From Bacilli bacterium (GTDB lineage Bacteria > Bacillota_I > Bacilli_A > RFN20 > CAG-826): 42,617 bases of DNA. Positions 10,311-20,200 of this stretch are shown piece by piece; the first letter of the stretch is position 1; every line of letters begins with the position of its first letter. The position numbers and the translations under genes are program-made. The DNA is taken from contig JAQWCH010000009.1 of NCBI GenBank assembly GCA_028705995.1, positions 1-42,617 of the forward strand, written 5' to 3'. The notes below the pieces were generated by a model. It did not search any database and had not been told where the DNA came from. It was given only the letters and a program-made list of their open reading frames with translations.

Positions 10311-11590
10311 TGGGTGCAAAAATGGTAAATAAAATTAAAAAGGATGAGGAGCGCGTGGTCACGACAACTGAAGTCGTCGAATCAACCGTTGAAACGCCGC
10401 CACCAGGTGATACTGGGGTAACGTCTTCGGTTCACGAATTACAAGATCCGCAACAAACGCGCCTTTCTGAACAATCAACACTACAGACAAAAAGAAATCG
10501 GAATATTCCAATTTGGGCAAAAGCCTGGATTGCTTTAATTCCTGCTTTGATCTTCCTAGTTTTCTTCACATTTTATCCAATTATTAATACATTCCTCTAT
10601 TCATTCATGGGGGCCAATGTTCATCATCCTGGTGGAACGACTACTTATGGCGCAATCTTTATTTCCGATAGTGCCGGTTCATTTGCGCTCGCGCAATTCT
10701 TTGCTTCATTAGCTAATTGGACTGAATATATTCGTGATCCAGCGGGATATATGGGGTTAACCGATCCCGTACAACCAATTTTTACGCTGCAGAACTACAA
10801 GATTGTTTTAACTGATGCACTCTTCTTGAATTCGCTACTCAACACGATGTTGTTGGTTGTTGTATCGGTGCCACTAACAATCATGGTTGCGTTATTAATC
10901 TCAGTATTTCTTAACTCAATCAAACCATTGCGGGGCTTCTTCCAAACAATCTTTTTCTTGCCGTACGTGACAAACGCAATCGCCTTAGGTATGGTGTTCA
11001 ATGTCATGTTCTCCTACCACGATAATGGTCTCATGAATATGTTCCTTTCGTGGTTTGGCGTTGACCCGATGAACTGGCTAAATTTACGTATCGATTTAAC
11101 CGGTGGTGATTATATTCCAGCGGCAACGCGTTTAGCGATGTTTGTCGCCATTACGATTTATACCGTTTGGACTGGTCTTGCCTTCAAAATCCTCGTCTTT
11201 ATGAGTGGTTTAGCCAGCATTGATAAACAATATTATGATGCCGCGCGTATTGATGGTAGCAGCCGATTTACAATTTTCCGTAAAATTACTGTTCCGTTAC
11301 TCAGCCCACAAATTTTCTACATTACGATCACCTCATTTATTGGGGCGTTTAAGTCATATACTGGCGTCATCGCACTATTCGCTGACAACACTAAAAACAA
11401 TGGTGCTGGTAGCTTTGGTGGTTCTGATGGCACAGAATGGATTACTGTTGTTGGTTATATTTATCGTGAAATGGGCCGTGGCGCTGAGCTTCCGTCAGTG
11501 GCGAGTGCCGGCTCTGTTGTCTTATTAATCGTGATTCTGCTTATTACACTTGTGCAAATGCAAGTTAGTAAAAAGCGGGTCCACTATTAG
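10310..11590 (+). CDS. sugar ABC transporter permease (MalF/UgpA-like)
   Basis: Multi-TM; EAA-like loop YYDAARIDGSSRFTIFRKITVPLLSP; start could be ATG 10322. Confidence 0.9.
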   Translation: MGAKMVNKIKKDEERVVTTTEVVESTVETPPPGDTGVTSSVHELQDPQQTRLSEQSTLQTKRNRNIPIWAKAWIALIPALIFLVFFTFYPIINTFLYSFMGANVHHPGGTTTYGAIFISDSAGSFALAQFFASLANWTEYIRDPAGYMGLTDPVQPIFTLQNYKIVLTDALFLNSLLNTMLLVVVSVPLTIMVALLISVFLNSIKPLRGFFQTIFFLPYVTNAIALGMVFNVMFSYHDNGLMNMFLSWFGVDPMNWLNLRIDLTGGDYIPAATRLAMFVAITIYTVWTGLAFKILVFMSGLASIDKQYYDAARIDGSSRFTIFRKITVPLLSPQIFYITITSFIGAFKSYTGVIALFADNTKNNGAGSFGGSDGTEWITVVGYIYREMGRGAELPSVASAGSVVLLIVILLITLVQMQVSKKRVHY

Positions 11591-11605
11591 GAAGGAGGAA
11601 AATAT

Positions 11606-12583
11606 ATGGCAAATCATGAACAATATTTTGCAAGCGAAAGCGATCGTCGCCGCTGGTTAGCGGGATTTATCGTTTCGCGCGTCTTTATTTATGGATTCTT
11701 AACCGCCTTCGCCTTATTCATCCTACTTCCATTCTGGTTTATGATTGTTACTTCATTAAAACATGCTGGTGACTATCAAAACGAACAAGCCCAAGGAATT
11801 TTGAACTTATTTCCAACCACTTTGACCTTTAAGAATTTTGGTACAATCTTTGGTGCCCAATGGGGTTATTCTCCGAGTATCCCGGCTGACCGCGAAATCG
11901 CCGAACTCGGTTTAGGGACATCTGGCGAAAACTTCGTTATTTACTTCACGAATACAATTATTGTCGCCGTTACTTCGACCGTATTTATGATTATTACGAC
12001 GGTTCTTGCCTCGTTTGCTTTTGCTCGTTTGGAATTCAAAGGCAAAAACCTTCTTTTCACCTTATTATTAGCCACAATGATGGTGCCAGGCGAAATGATG
12101 ATTATTACAAACTTTCAAACAGCTAACTCGTTAAATTGGACGAATACATACGCGGCGTTAATCTTTGTCCATGGTATTTCGATTTTCTATATCTTCTATT
12201 TACGGCAAACGTTCCAACAAATTCCAAACGAACTTTATCTAGCGGCAAAGGTCGATGGTTATGGTGAATTTGGTTATTTATTAAAAGTTATGATTCCTAT
12301 TGCGATGCCGACAATTGTCACAATCACGATTCTTAACGTCATGGGTTCTTGGAACGCATATATTTGGCCGAACTTAATTGCAACCGCTGATAACCCAATT
12401 TTTGGCAACTCGATGAAACTCGTGTCCAATGGGTTAATGAGTATGTTCTCGAACACATTTAGATCATACGATACATTACGGATTGCTGGTTCAATGGTCG
12501 TTACAGCGCCATTACTCGTCGTCTTTATTTTCTTCCGTAAGTACATTATGCGTGGCGTATCGCGTAGTGGTATTAAAGGTTAA
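11606..12583 (+). CDS. sugar ABC transporter permease (MalG/UgpE-like)
   Basis: Multi-TM; ELYLAAKVDGYGEFGYLLKVMIPIAMPTI; C-terminal FFRKYIMRGVSRSGIKG. Confidence 0.92.
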   Translation: MANHEQYFASESDRRRWLAGFIVSRVFIYGFLTAFALFILLPFWFMIVTSLKHAGDYQNEQAQGILNLFPTTLTFKNFGTIFGAQWGYSPSIPADREIAELGLGTSGENFVIYFTNTIIVAVTSTVFMIITTVLASFAFARLEFKGKNLLFTLLLATMMVPGEMMIITNFQTANSLNWTNTYAALIFVHGISIFYIFYLRQTFQQIPNELYLAAKVDGYGEFGYLLKVMIPIAMPTIVTITILNVMGSWNAYIWPNLIATADNPIFGNSMKLVSNGLMSMFSNTFRSYDTLRIAGSMVVTAPLLVVFIFFRKYIMRGVSRSGIKG

Positions 12584-12633
12584 TTCAATTAGCACGAGGC
12601 TAATGAATATACAAAGAAAGGAGTTTTTCTTAA

Positions 12634-14181
12634 ATGAAGAACAAAAAACTAGCAACGCTAGGTCTATCGGTTCTCGTAAGTACAGTTGCTCTTGCTGGCT
12701 GTAGCAATCGAACCAAAGTATCATTTTGGACCGGGTTTGGTGCCGGTGTTTCAGAAGTATTGGATGTTTTAATTGCTGAATACGAAGAAACCAATACAGG
12801 AATTGACATCGTGCACGAATCCAAAGGTGGCTATGATGGTTTGCAAAAAGCAATTTCACTTTCAGCATCGACCGGTAACTATCCTCATGTTGCCGTTGGT
12901 TATCCAGACCATATGGCGGGCTATATTGTGTCCAGTATTCTTAAACCCTTAGACACATTTATTGCGCAAGAAGAAGAAGGTTTCTTAGATGATTTCTTAC
13001 CAGACTATTTGAAAGAAAATCAAGAATTAGCTTATAAGCGCAACACGGATGGTTCGTTTAATTACGATGATCCTTATACAATGGGATTACCATTCAATAA
13101 ATCGACCGAAATCGTTGTTGCCAACCAAACAATGATGGATTATTTTGCCCACGTGGATGAAACGATTGTCATCCCAACAACATGGGAAGAATTAGAAGTT
13201 ATTGGTGCAAAAATGATTGAACATTTTACGACGAATGATCTCGCCGGTAAAATCATTAAAACCGACTATTCCGTTTTTGATCCTGATGGCGAAGCATATG
13301 AAGGTGATGATGTTTTATTAGACCTTACTAATGTCAAGCCAGGTGAATTCCGTCCATTCTCATGGGATTCCACCGCGAATATGTTCATTACGCTTGTCCG
13401 TCAATGGGGCGCTGAATATTCACAGATGGGTGCCGATATTCGGACTGGTAAGTATTTATTCAACAACGAAACAAATCAACCATTAGTGATTGAGATGTTA
13501 GCTTTCATGAAGAAGCTTTACGATAGTGGTGTGATGGGCATCCCAGCAACATGGGGGGAATCCTCATATTCATCAAATCCGTTTAATGCGAACAAAATTG
13601 CGATGACGGTTTCTTCCAGCGCGGGCGTAAAATACAACGTCCCAACGGGAAATAAATTCCAAATTTCAATTAATCCATTACTTTATCGTGTTGATGAAGC
13701 CGAAGTTAATCATAAGACCGTCATTTCTCAAGGTACCAATTTAATGATGTTTGAAAAGGGTGATGATGAAATACAACAAGAAGTGTGGAAGTTCATCAAA
13801 TACCTTACGACCGAAGTAAATGATCGTTTCTCGATTGGTGCAGCGTATTATCCGGTTACTTATACGATGGCCGATAGCGATACATATCAAACATTCCTCA
13901 ATCAAGATACAACTAATTTGGTCCCAAGTGATGTTGCAGTTATTGACGCCGCAAATGTCAATGCTAGCACTTATACTAATGATGAAGAAGGTTGGTCAAA
14001 ATTTGTTGATCCAGCATTCGTCGGTTCATCAGAAATTCGCTTTGAAGTCGGTAACATTATGGGCATCTTATTTGCCGGTGAAGGATCTGATCTTGGAAGT
14101 AGTCCAACTGATGCAGATCGTGAAGAATGGGCGGAAGATGTCTTGACTGCCGTCGTTGCTAACTTGAAAGATTACGCTTAA
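12634..14181 (+). CDS. extracellular solute-binding lipoprotein of the ABC importer
   Basis: Lipobox LAGC; KVSFWTGFGAG...; family-1 sugar-binding-like; adjacent to permeases. Confidence 0.9.
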   Translation: MKNKKLATLGLSVLVSTVALAGCSNRTKVSFWTGFGAGVSEVLDVLIAEYEETNTGIDIVHESKGGYDGLQKAISLSASTGNYPHVAVGYPDHMAGYIVSSILKPLDTFIAQEEEGFLDDFLPDYLKENQELAYKRNTDGSFNYDDPYTMGLPFNKSTEIVVANQTMMDYFAHVDETIVIPTTWEELEVIGAKMIEHFTTNDLAGKIIKTDYSVFDPDGEAYEGDDVLLDLTNVKPGEFRPFSWDSTANMFITLVRQWGAEYSQMGADIRTGKYLFNNETNQPLVIEMLAFMKKLYDSGVMGIPATWGESSYSSNPFNANKIAMTVSSSAGVKYNVPTGNKFQISINPLLYRVDEAEVNHKTVISQGTNLMMFEKGDDEIQQEVWKFIKYLTTEVNDRFSIGAAYYPVTYTMADSDTYQTFLNQDTTNLVPSDVAVIDAANVNASTYTNDEEGWSKFVDPAFVGSSEIRFEVGNIMGILFAGEGSDLGSSPTDADREEWAEDVLTAVVANLKDYA

Positions 14182-14206
14182 TTAGAAAAGAAAAAAGGAG
14201 CAAAAA

Positions 14207-15334
14207 ATGAAAAAAATTACGACAATGCTGCTTTCATTCCTTGCTGTCGGCGCCCTCGCTGGCTGCGGAACTGAAGAGCGTGATCCGGTTGCGGATCAAC
14301 AAACAGTTGATACTGTGCTTACATTAGCAATTGCCAGTCTTAATGGAACTCAACCATTGACGCCAGATGGTGAGGCAGTAAAGCTATACGCTGATGATGG
14401 TAAAACAATTACAATTGCCAATTCATGGGTTCGTGATGGCGAAACGGTAGCGATTTCATGGGCAACCAATAGCGCAACCGCCTTTACATTCGAAGATATT
14501 GATGAGAACTCACAACGGGCGATTCCGGTTTATCCAGCGTTTGGCGAAGCTGCAAAAGGTGTTTCGTTAACTGCAACGGCCACACTTGGTGAAGCATCAG
14601 GCACGGCAACTTTCGTTTTCTATCTCTATCCACCGGCTGAAGTTTTTACCCGCTCTGATTTGGCAACAATTCGGACAGATAAAAAAGCTAAGGATCGGGT
14701 TTGGGTTGAAGGATTCGTTTATGCCTTAATGGAAAACGACTGGAACATGGTCTTTATTGCTGATGGTCAATTTGGTATTGTTTTATATCACTTGGATAGC
14801 AGCGGACATCAAACAGTTAATGATACAATTAATGGCGGCAAACGCGCATTAGAAGTTGGTGACTACGTCAAGGCAATTGGTAAGTACTCACCATACAATG
14901 GTCTAGCCGAAGTTGGTTATCTTGAAACTGTTGAAATTATCGCGGTTCCTGATTATGCAACAGAACCATCGACAAAACTCTTAACAGAAACTGACTTTTT
15001 ATCAGCAACTGGTCTTCTTGGCCGTGATGCAGCGAAAGTCAAGGTTGAAGGTCTTGTGTTTAACGGAAAATATCTTGATAAAGACGGCTTAGTCGTTGAA
15101 GGTCTTGATACCACCGGTGCTGCTCACCGTGATGTCGTATTTATGCTCGGTGAAACCGAAGTGAAATTAAATATTTCTTATCACGTCGGTAGTGCAAAAC
15201 AAATCGCCTTACAATCATTCCTCAATGGTCTAACTGCCGGTCAAACTGTAACATTCGAAGGCCCACTTGGCTGGTATAACACGCCAAACTTAGCCTATAC
15301 GGATATTTCACAATTAACTGCAGTTAGCGCTTAA
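14207..15334 (+). CDS. lipoprotein with Ig-like N-terminal region and tandem OB-fold-like segments
   Basis: Lipobox LAGC; DRVWVEGFVYALMENDWNMVFIADGQFGIVLYHLD...LEVGDYVKAIGKYSPYNGLAEVG is OB-fold-like. Confidence 0.7.
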   Translation: MKKITTMLLSFLAVGALAGCGTEERDPVADQQTVDTVLTLAIASLNGTQPLTPDGEAVKLYADDGKTITIANSWVRDGETVAISWATNSATAFTFEDIDENSQRAIPVYPAFGEAAKGVSLTATATLGEASGTATFVFYLYPPAEVFTRSDLATIRTDKKAKDRVWVEGFVYALMENDWNMVFIADGQFGIVLYHLDSSGHQTVNDTINGGKRALEVGDYVKAIGKYSPYNGLAEVGYLETVEIIAVPDYATEPSTKLLTETDFLSATGLLGRDAAKVKVEGLVFNGKYLDKDGLVVEGLDTTGAAHRDVVFMLGETEVKLNISYHVGSAKQIALQSFLNGLTAGQTVTFEGPLGWYNTPNLAYTDISQLTAVSA

Positions 15335-15350
15335 TTTCCTAATTTCAAAT

Positions 15351-15386
15351 AAAGGCGATGAGTATCACACTTATCGCCTTTTCTTA
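15351..15386 (+). terminator. intrinsic terminator of the ABC operon
   Basis: AAAGGCGATgagtatcacacttATCGCCTTTTCTT. Confidence 0.85.
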
Positions 15387-15441
15387 TTATTGTTTTTCCT
15401 TGATATATCAGGGTTGATATTATAAAATAATCAAGCAACAT

Positions 15442-15517
<76 letters not shown>

Positions 15518-15531
15518 TTTGTATTTAACTA

Positions 15532-15556
15532 ACTCCCAAGCGGGAGTTTTTCTTTT
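15532..15556 (+). terminator. terminator after tRNA-Lys
   Basis: ACTCCCaagcGGGAGTTTTTCTTTT. Confidence 0.85.
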
Positions 15557-15647
15557 CTATAAGAGTGGACTGATCACATTTTGTCTTTTATTTTTGCCTT
15601 TTTATATGTTAGGATAATTTTGAAATATCGATTGAGGAGTAAAATAT

Positions 15648-16556
15648 ATGAAAGTAAATCGAGCAAAAGTCGGCGGCATTATTTTAATGTTTTCCTTTTA
15701 TCTACTCGCTTATGGCGTTGGATTTCTAGTCACTTATCTCACATTGAGAAGTGCTCCGCTAATTATTCAATTACTAATATTTGATGTTGTCGCGACACTT
15801 GTGATCTGGCTCGCATCATTGTTTCTTAAAAATTCAAGTGTTTATGATCCTTATTGGTCTGTGACACCAATGATTTTCATCATTTATTTAATTGTAATCA
15901 ACTTTCCAACATTGAATATTTACCATTATATTTTAGCTGCTGCTTTTCTTTCTTGGTCGTTAAGATTAACTGTTAATTGGATGACGACATTTGAAGATCG
16001 GCATTGGGAAGATTGGCGTTATCAAATGTTCCGTAATAATAACACAGCTTGGATGTGGCATATTATTAATTTCTTTGGAATCCAAATGATGCCCACGCTT
16101 CTAGTGTTTGGCGCATTTATTCCATTTATTTTTATCTTCCAGACAACGGCAACTGCCTGGACATTAATTGCTAGCGCGATTATTTTTAGTGGCTTCTTAT
16201 TGCAGTTATTTTCTGATTTTCACATTCATAAATTTTTAAGAGAAACCAAAGAGAAAAAAGTGTGTGAAGTTGGTTTATGGAACTATTCCCGCCACCCAAA
16301 TTATCTCGGTGAATTACTTATTTGGATTGGCGCATTTGTCGGTTTGATGCTTCTTGACACGACTTTCTATTATCTTGGAATTGGTATGGTATTAATGATT
16401 TTATTATTTGAATTCATCTCGATACCAATGATGGAAAAGCGCCAACTTAAGCGGCGTGAAGACTATGCAGTTTATCGAAAAACAACGTCGCGCCTTATTC
16501 CCCTGCCAAAGCGCGAATGCAAAAACGAAGAAGCGGTCGAAGCAACGGCTGAATAA
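15648..16556 (+). CDS. DUF1295 / steroid 5-alpha-reductase-like membrane protein
   Basis: Multi-TM; GLWNYSRHPNYLGELLIWIGAF and C-terminal MMEKRQLKRREDYAVYRKTTSRLIP. Confidence 0.85.
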   Translation: MKVNRAKVGGIILMFSFYLLAYGVGFLVTYLTLRSAPLIIQLLIFDVVATLVIWLASLFLKNSSVYDPYWSVTPMIFIIYLIVINFPTLNIYHYILAAAFLSWSLRLTVNWMTTFEDRHWEDWRYQMFRNNNTAWMWHIINFFGIQMMPTLLVFGAFIPFIFIFQTTATAWTLIASAIIFSGFLLQLFSDFHIHKFLRETKEKKVCEVGLWNYSRHPNYLGELLIWIGAFVGLMLLDTTFYYLGIGMVLMILLFEFISIPMMEKRQLKRREDYAVYRKTTSRLIPLPKRECKNEEAVEATAE

Positions 16557-16563
16557 TTTAGGT

Positions 16564-16588
16564 AAGACGCCAAATTGGCGTCTTTTTA
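16564..16588 (+). terminator. intrinsic terminator
   Basis: AAGACGCCaaattGGCGTCTTTTT. Confidence 0.9.
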
Positions 16589-16635
16589 ATTATTTAGCTT
16601 TTGTTGCTATAATAATAAATAGATGAGGAGTGAAT

Positions 16636-17052
16636 ATGGCAAAAATGAACATTACGACCGCGCGCCGCTATTTGCAAGTTTTAAAGGCATCGCACGCAAA
16701 GTATGAAACACGTGATTCTCTCGCTAAGCAAATTGGTATTTATCCAGAAGTAATTGCCGATCAATTATCAGAGTTTGATCCACTAATTAATTTAGACTAC
16801 CGCTATAATTTACTTGACCTAATTCCGCTGATTGCAATTTATGTTGAAGAACTTGAATCGCAACGCAAGAAAAAAGCAAATCCGAGAATCGTAAAAAAAG
16901 ATGTGGCGGGTTATGAATCAATTGGTGATTTTATCGAACAAAAAATGACGATTGGCGGTTCAGGACTAATCGATAAAAATGCGCATTTAACTGAAAAAGA
17001 TTTACGAATACTTAAACGTTTAGTGAGCGAAGAACAAAAGAAACGCAAATAA
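16636..17052 (+). CDS. small protein with N-terminal region resembling the Rex winged-helix DNA-binding domain; no Rossmann domain
   Basis: TTARRYLQVLKASHAKYETRDSLAKQIGIYPEVIADQLSEF resembles the Rex N-terminal pattern; 138 aa only. Confidence 0.5.
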   Translation: MAKMNITTARRYLQVLKASHAKYETRDSLAKQIGIYPEVIADQLSEFDPLINLDYRYNLLDLIPLIAIYVEELESQRKKKANPRIVKKDVAGYESIGDFIEQKMTIGGSGLIDKNAHLTEKDLRILKRLVSEEQKKRK

Positions 17053-17067
17053 AAGTTGGTTTATGCG

Positions 17068-17160
17068 CTTAATCTTTCGCTAATTATCTAAAAAAAACGA
17101 ATTAAAATGCATATTTTACGCCGAAAAGATTAAGATTTTAATCCAGCTAACTTAATCTTT
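17068..17160 (+). promoter_or_regulatory. three copies of CTTAATCTTT (17068-17077 direct, 17125-17134 inverted, 17151-17160 direct) upstream of the PFOR gene
   Basis: Exact 10-nt matches read in sequence; last pair is an inverted repeat with 16-nt spacer. Confidence 0.6.
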
Positions 17161-17241
17161 GTTTTTGGTTGAACAGGCCTATAATTTTTCTAATTATTAA
17201 TGTATAATGTAAGACGAAAAATGCGCATGGAGGATTTATCA

Positions 17242-20200
17242 ATGACAGCAGTCAAAAAACATTTTCTATCAGTTGATGGTAATACCGCAGCAGCCCTCGC
17301 AAGTTATAACTTTTCCGAGATTGCCGCGATTTATCCAATTACCCCATCCTCTCCGATGGCGGAAAACGTCGACATTTATGCCGCTCAAGGCAAATTGAAT
17401 TATTACGGAAGCAAAGTAAAGGTTGTTGAATTGCAATCTGAAGCTGGTGCAGCTGGCGCCGTTCATGGTGCTTTACAAGGCGGCTCACTTGCCGTTACTT
17501 ATACCGCTTCACAAGGCTTACTTTTAATGCTCCCAAACCTTTATAAATGGGTTGGTGAATTTTTACCGGCGGTTTTACATGTTGCCGCACGTTCAATCGC
17601 GACAAGGGCGCTTTCAATTTTTGGTGATCACCAAGATATTTATGCGGTCCGGCAAACTGGCGCGACAATGATTTCGTCACATTCAGTACAAGAAGTCGCC
17701 GATTTAGCCCCACTTGCTCATTTGGTGGCGATTGAATCTTCGATTCCGGTCTTGCATTTCTTTGATGGTTTCCGGACAAGTCACGAAATTCAAAACATTG
17801 AATTTGTTGATGATGAAGAATGGAAAAAATTAATTCCATTGGATAAACTTGAAGAATTCCGTTCGCGGGCTTTAAATCCCCATGGTCACGCTGTCACACG
17901 TGGCGGCGCCGAAAATGATGATATTTATTTCCAAGGTCGCGAAGCAGCGAATACAAAGAATGCGGCTGTTGTGTCCATTGTCGAAAAATACTTTGCTAAA
18001 GTAAGTGCTTTAACTGGTCGGAAATATGCTCCGTTTGTTTATGTTGGTGATCCCGATGCCGAACGTGTAATCATTGCGATGGGTTCTGTCACCGAGGCAA
18101 CAACAGAGGTTGTTGAAGATTTAAATAAGAAAGGCGAAAAAGTTGGCTTAGTTAAAGTTCATTTATATCGCCCATTCTCTGCTAAGCATTTAGTTGATGT
18201 TTTACCTGCAACTGTCAAGAAAATCGCTGTTTTAGATCGGACTAAGGAAATTGGTGCGACCGGCGAACCGCTTTATGTTGATGTTGTGAGTGCATTAGCA
18301 CAATTAAATCGCAAGGTTGATGTGCTTGTTGGCGGTCGTTATGGTTTAAGCAGCCGTGACACACAACCAAAACATATCAAGAGCGTTTATGACTTCTTAA
18401 ATAACAAGCCATGGAATTCCTTCACGATTAGTATTAACGATGATGTAACGCATCTATCAATTCCGGTTGACGAAGATTATCGGATTAAACACGATTACCG
18501 GGCTTGCTTATTCTATGGTCTTGGTAGTGATGGTACGGTCGGTGCAAACAAATCATCGATTAAAATTATCGGTGACGCAACCGGACAATATGCACAGGCA
18601 TATTTTGCTTATGACTCCCGGAAAGCTGGTGGCGCTACACGTTCACACTTACGCTTTGGTCCGACACCAATCCATTCCACTTATTATATCGAACAAGCAG
18701 ACTTTATTTCTTGCTCGTTAGATTCTTATCTCGTCAAATACGATATGATTCGCAATCTTACGAATGGTGGTACTTTCTTACTTAATACTGATATGAGTGA
18801 CGAAGATCTCATCGCCATCTTACCAAATCGTTTAAAAGCTGGTTTAGCAAAGAAAAACGCTAAATTCTATGTGATCGACGCGAATAAAATCGCCCAAGAA
18901 ATTGGTATGGGCCGCCACACTAATACGATTTTACAATCATCTTTCTTTAAGCTAAATCCAGACATTATGCCTTACGAACAGGCGCTCGATTGGATGAAGA
19001 AACTAGCAAAAAAAACCTACGGACGTAAAGGCGAAGAAGTTGTAAAACTCAATTACTTGGCCATTGATAAAGGTGCTGAAGGTTTACGTGAAGTTGCGGT
19101 TGATGCTGATTGGGCGAAACTTGATCCAAAACGCAAAGCTAAATTATCAGGCGATGACTATTTTGATACTTTTGTCACTCCAATTGAAGAGCTTGAAGGT
19201 TATGACATTCCGGTTAGTCGTTTCCTTGAAGATGAATTACTTGATGGAACAATGCAAAACAACGTCACATTTAAACAAAAACGTAAAATTGCCGCAACCG
19301 TTCCACACTGGACCAAAGAAAATTGTATTCAATGTAATACTTGTTCGTTTGTTTGTCCCCACGCCACTATTCGTCCGTTCCTCATCAATGAAGAAGAGAT
19401 GAAGGGAATGCCCGATATCGCTAAGGACGATGTGCTTGATGCGGTTGGCCCCAATATGCAAGGTCTTAAATTCCGTATTACTGTTTCGACTGCAAACTGT
19501 GTTGGTTGTGGCTTATGTGCTGTTACTTGCCCAGGTAAAGGCGGTAAGAAAGCATTGGAAATGGTTGAAGCGAAAAATGAGTTTGTTTATGAAGAAGCGG
19601 CCGATTATCTTTATAATCACGTGACTTATAAATCTGATAAATTCCCACTTTCTGGACCCAAAGGAATTGGTTTCTTGAAACCTTATCACGAAATTAGTGG
19701 TTCCTGCGCCGGTTGTGGTGAAACTCCATACTATCGTTTAGCGAGCCAACTCTATGGTCGTGATATGCTTGTTGCTAATGCAACTGGCTGTTCATCGATT
19801 TACTGTGGCTCAACACCAGGAACACCTTTTGTCAAAGATGAAAACGGCGAAGGTATTGCTTGGGCGAACTCCTTATTTGAAGATAATGCTGAATACGGAT
19901 TTGGTATGCGGATGGCGACCGATCATAAAATTGAACAAATCAGCAAAATCCTCCTTGCAAATAAAGCTGATGTTGAACCAGAACTTGCAACATTAATCGA
20001 TCAATATATTGCTAATCTCAAGAATCGTCTTGAAGCCCGCAAAATTATTCCAGAATTGATTGCAGCATTGGAAAACAGTAAAAACGAACAGATCAAAAAA
20101 GCGCTTGAGTTTAAAGCAGATTTCCTCGATAAGTCAGTTTGGATTATCGGTGGTGATGGTTGGGCTTATGATATTGGCTTTGGCGGTCTTGACCATGTCT

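Noticed and set aside
12588-12604. ATTAGC-acgag-GCTAAT hairpin between permease and SBP genes as a terminator
   Set aside because: No U-tract; only a short hairpin that could affect mRNA stability, not enough to call.
12512-12868. Minus-strand 118-aa ORF across the permease/SBP junction
   Set aside because: Antisense to two well-supported genes, no motif, composition looks like a shadow ORF.
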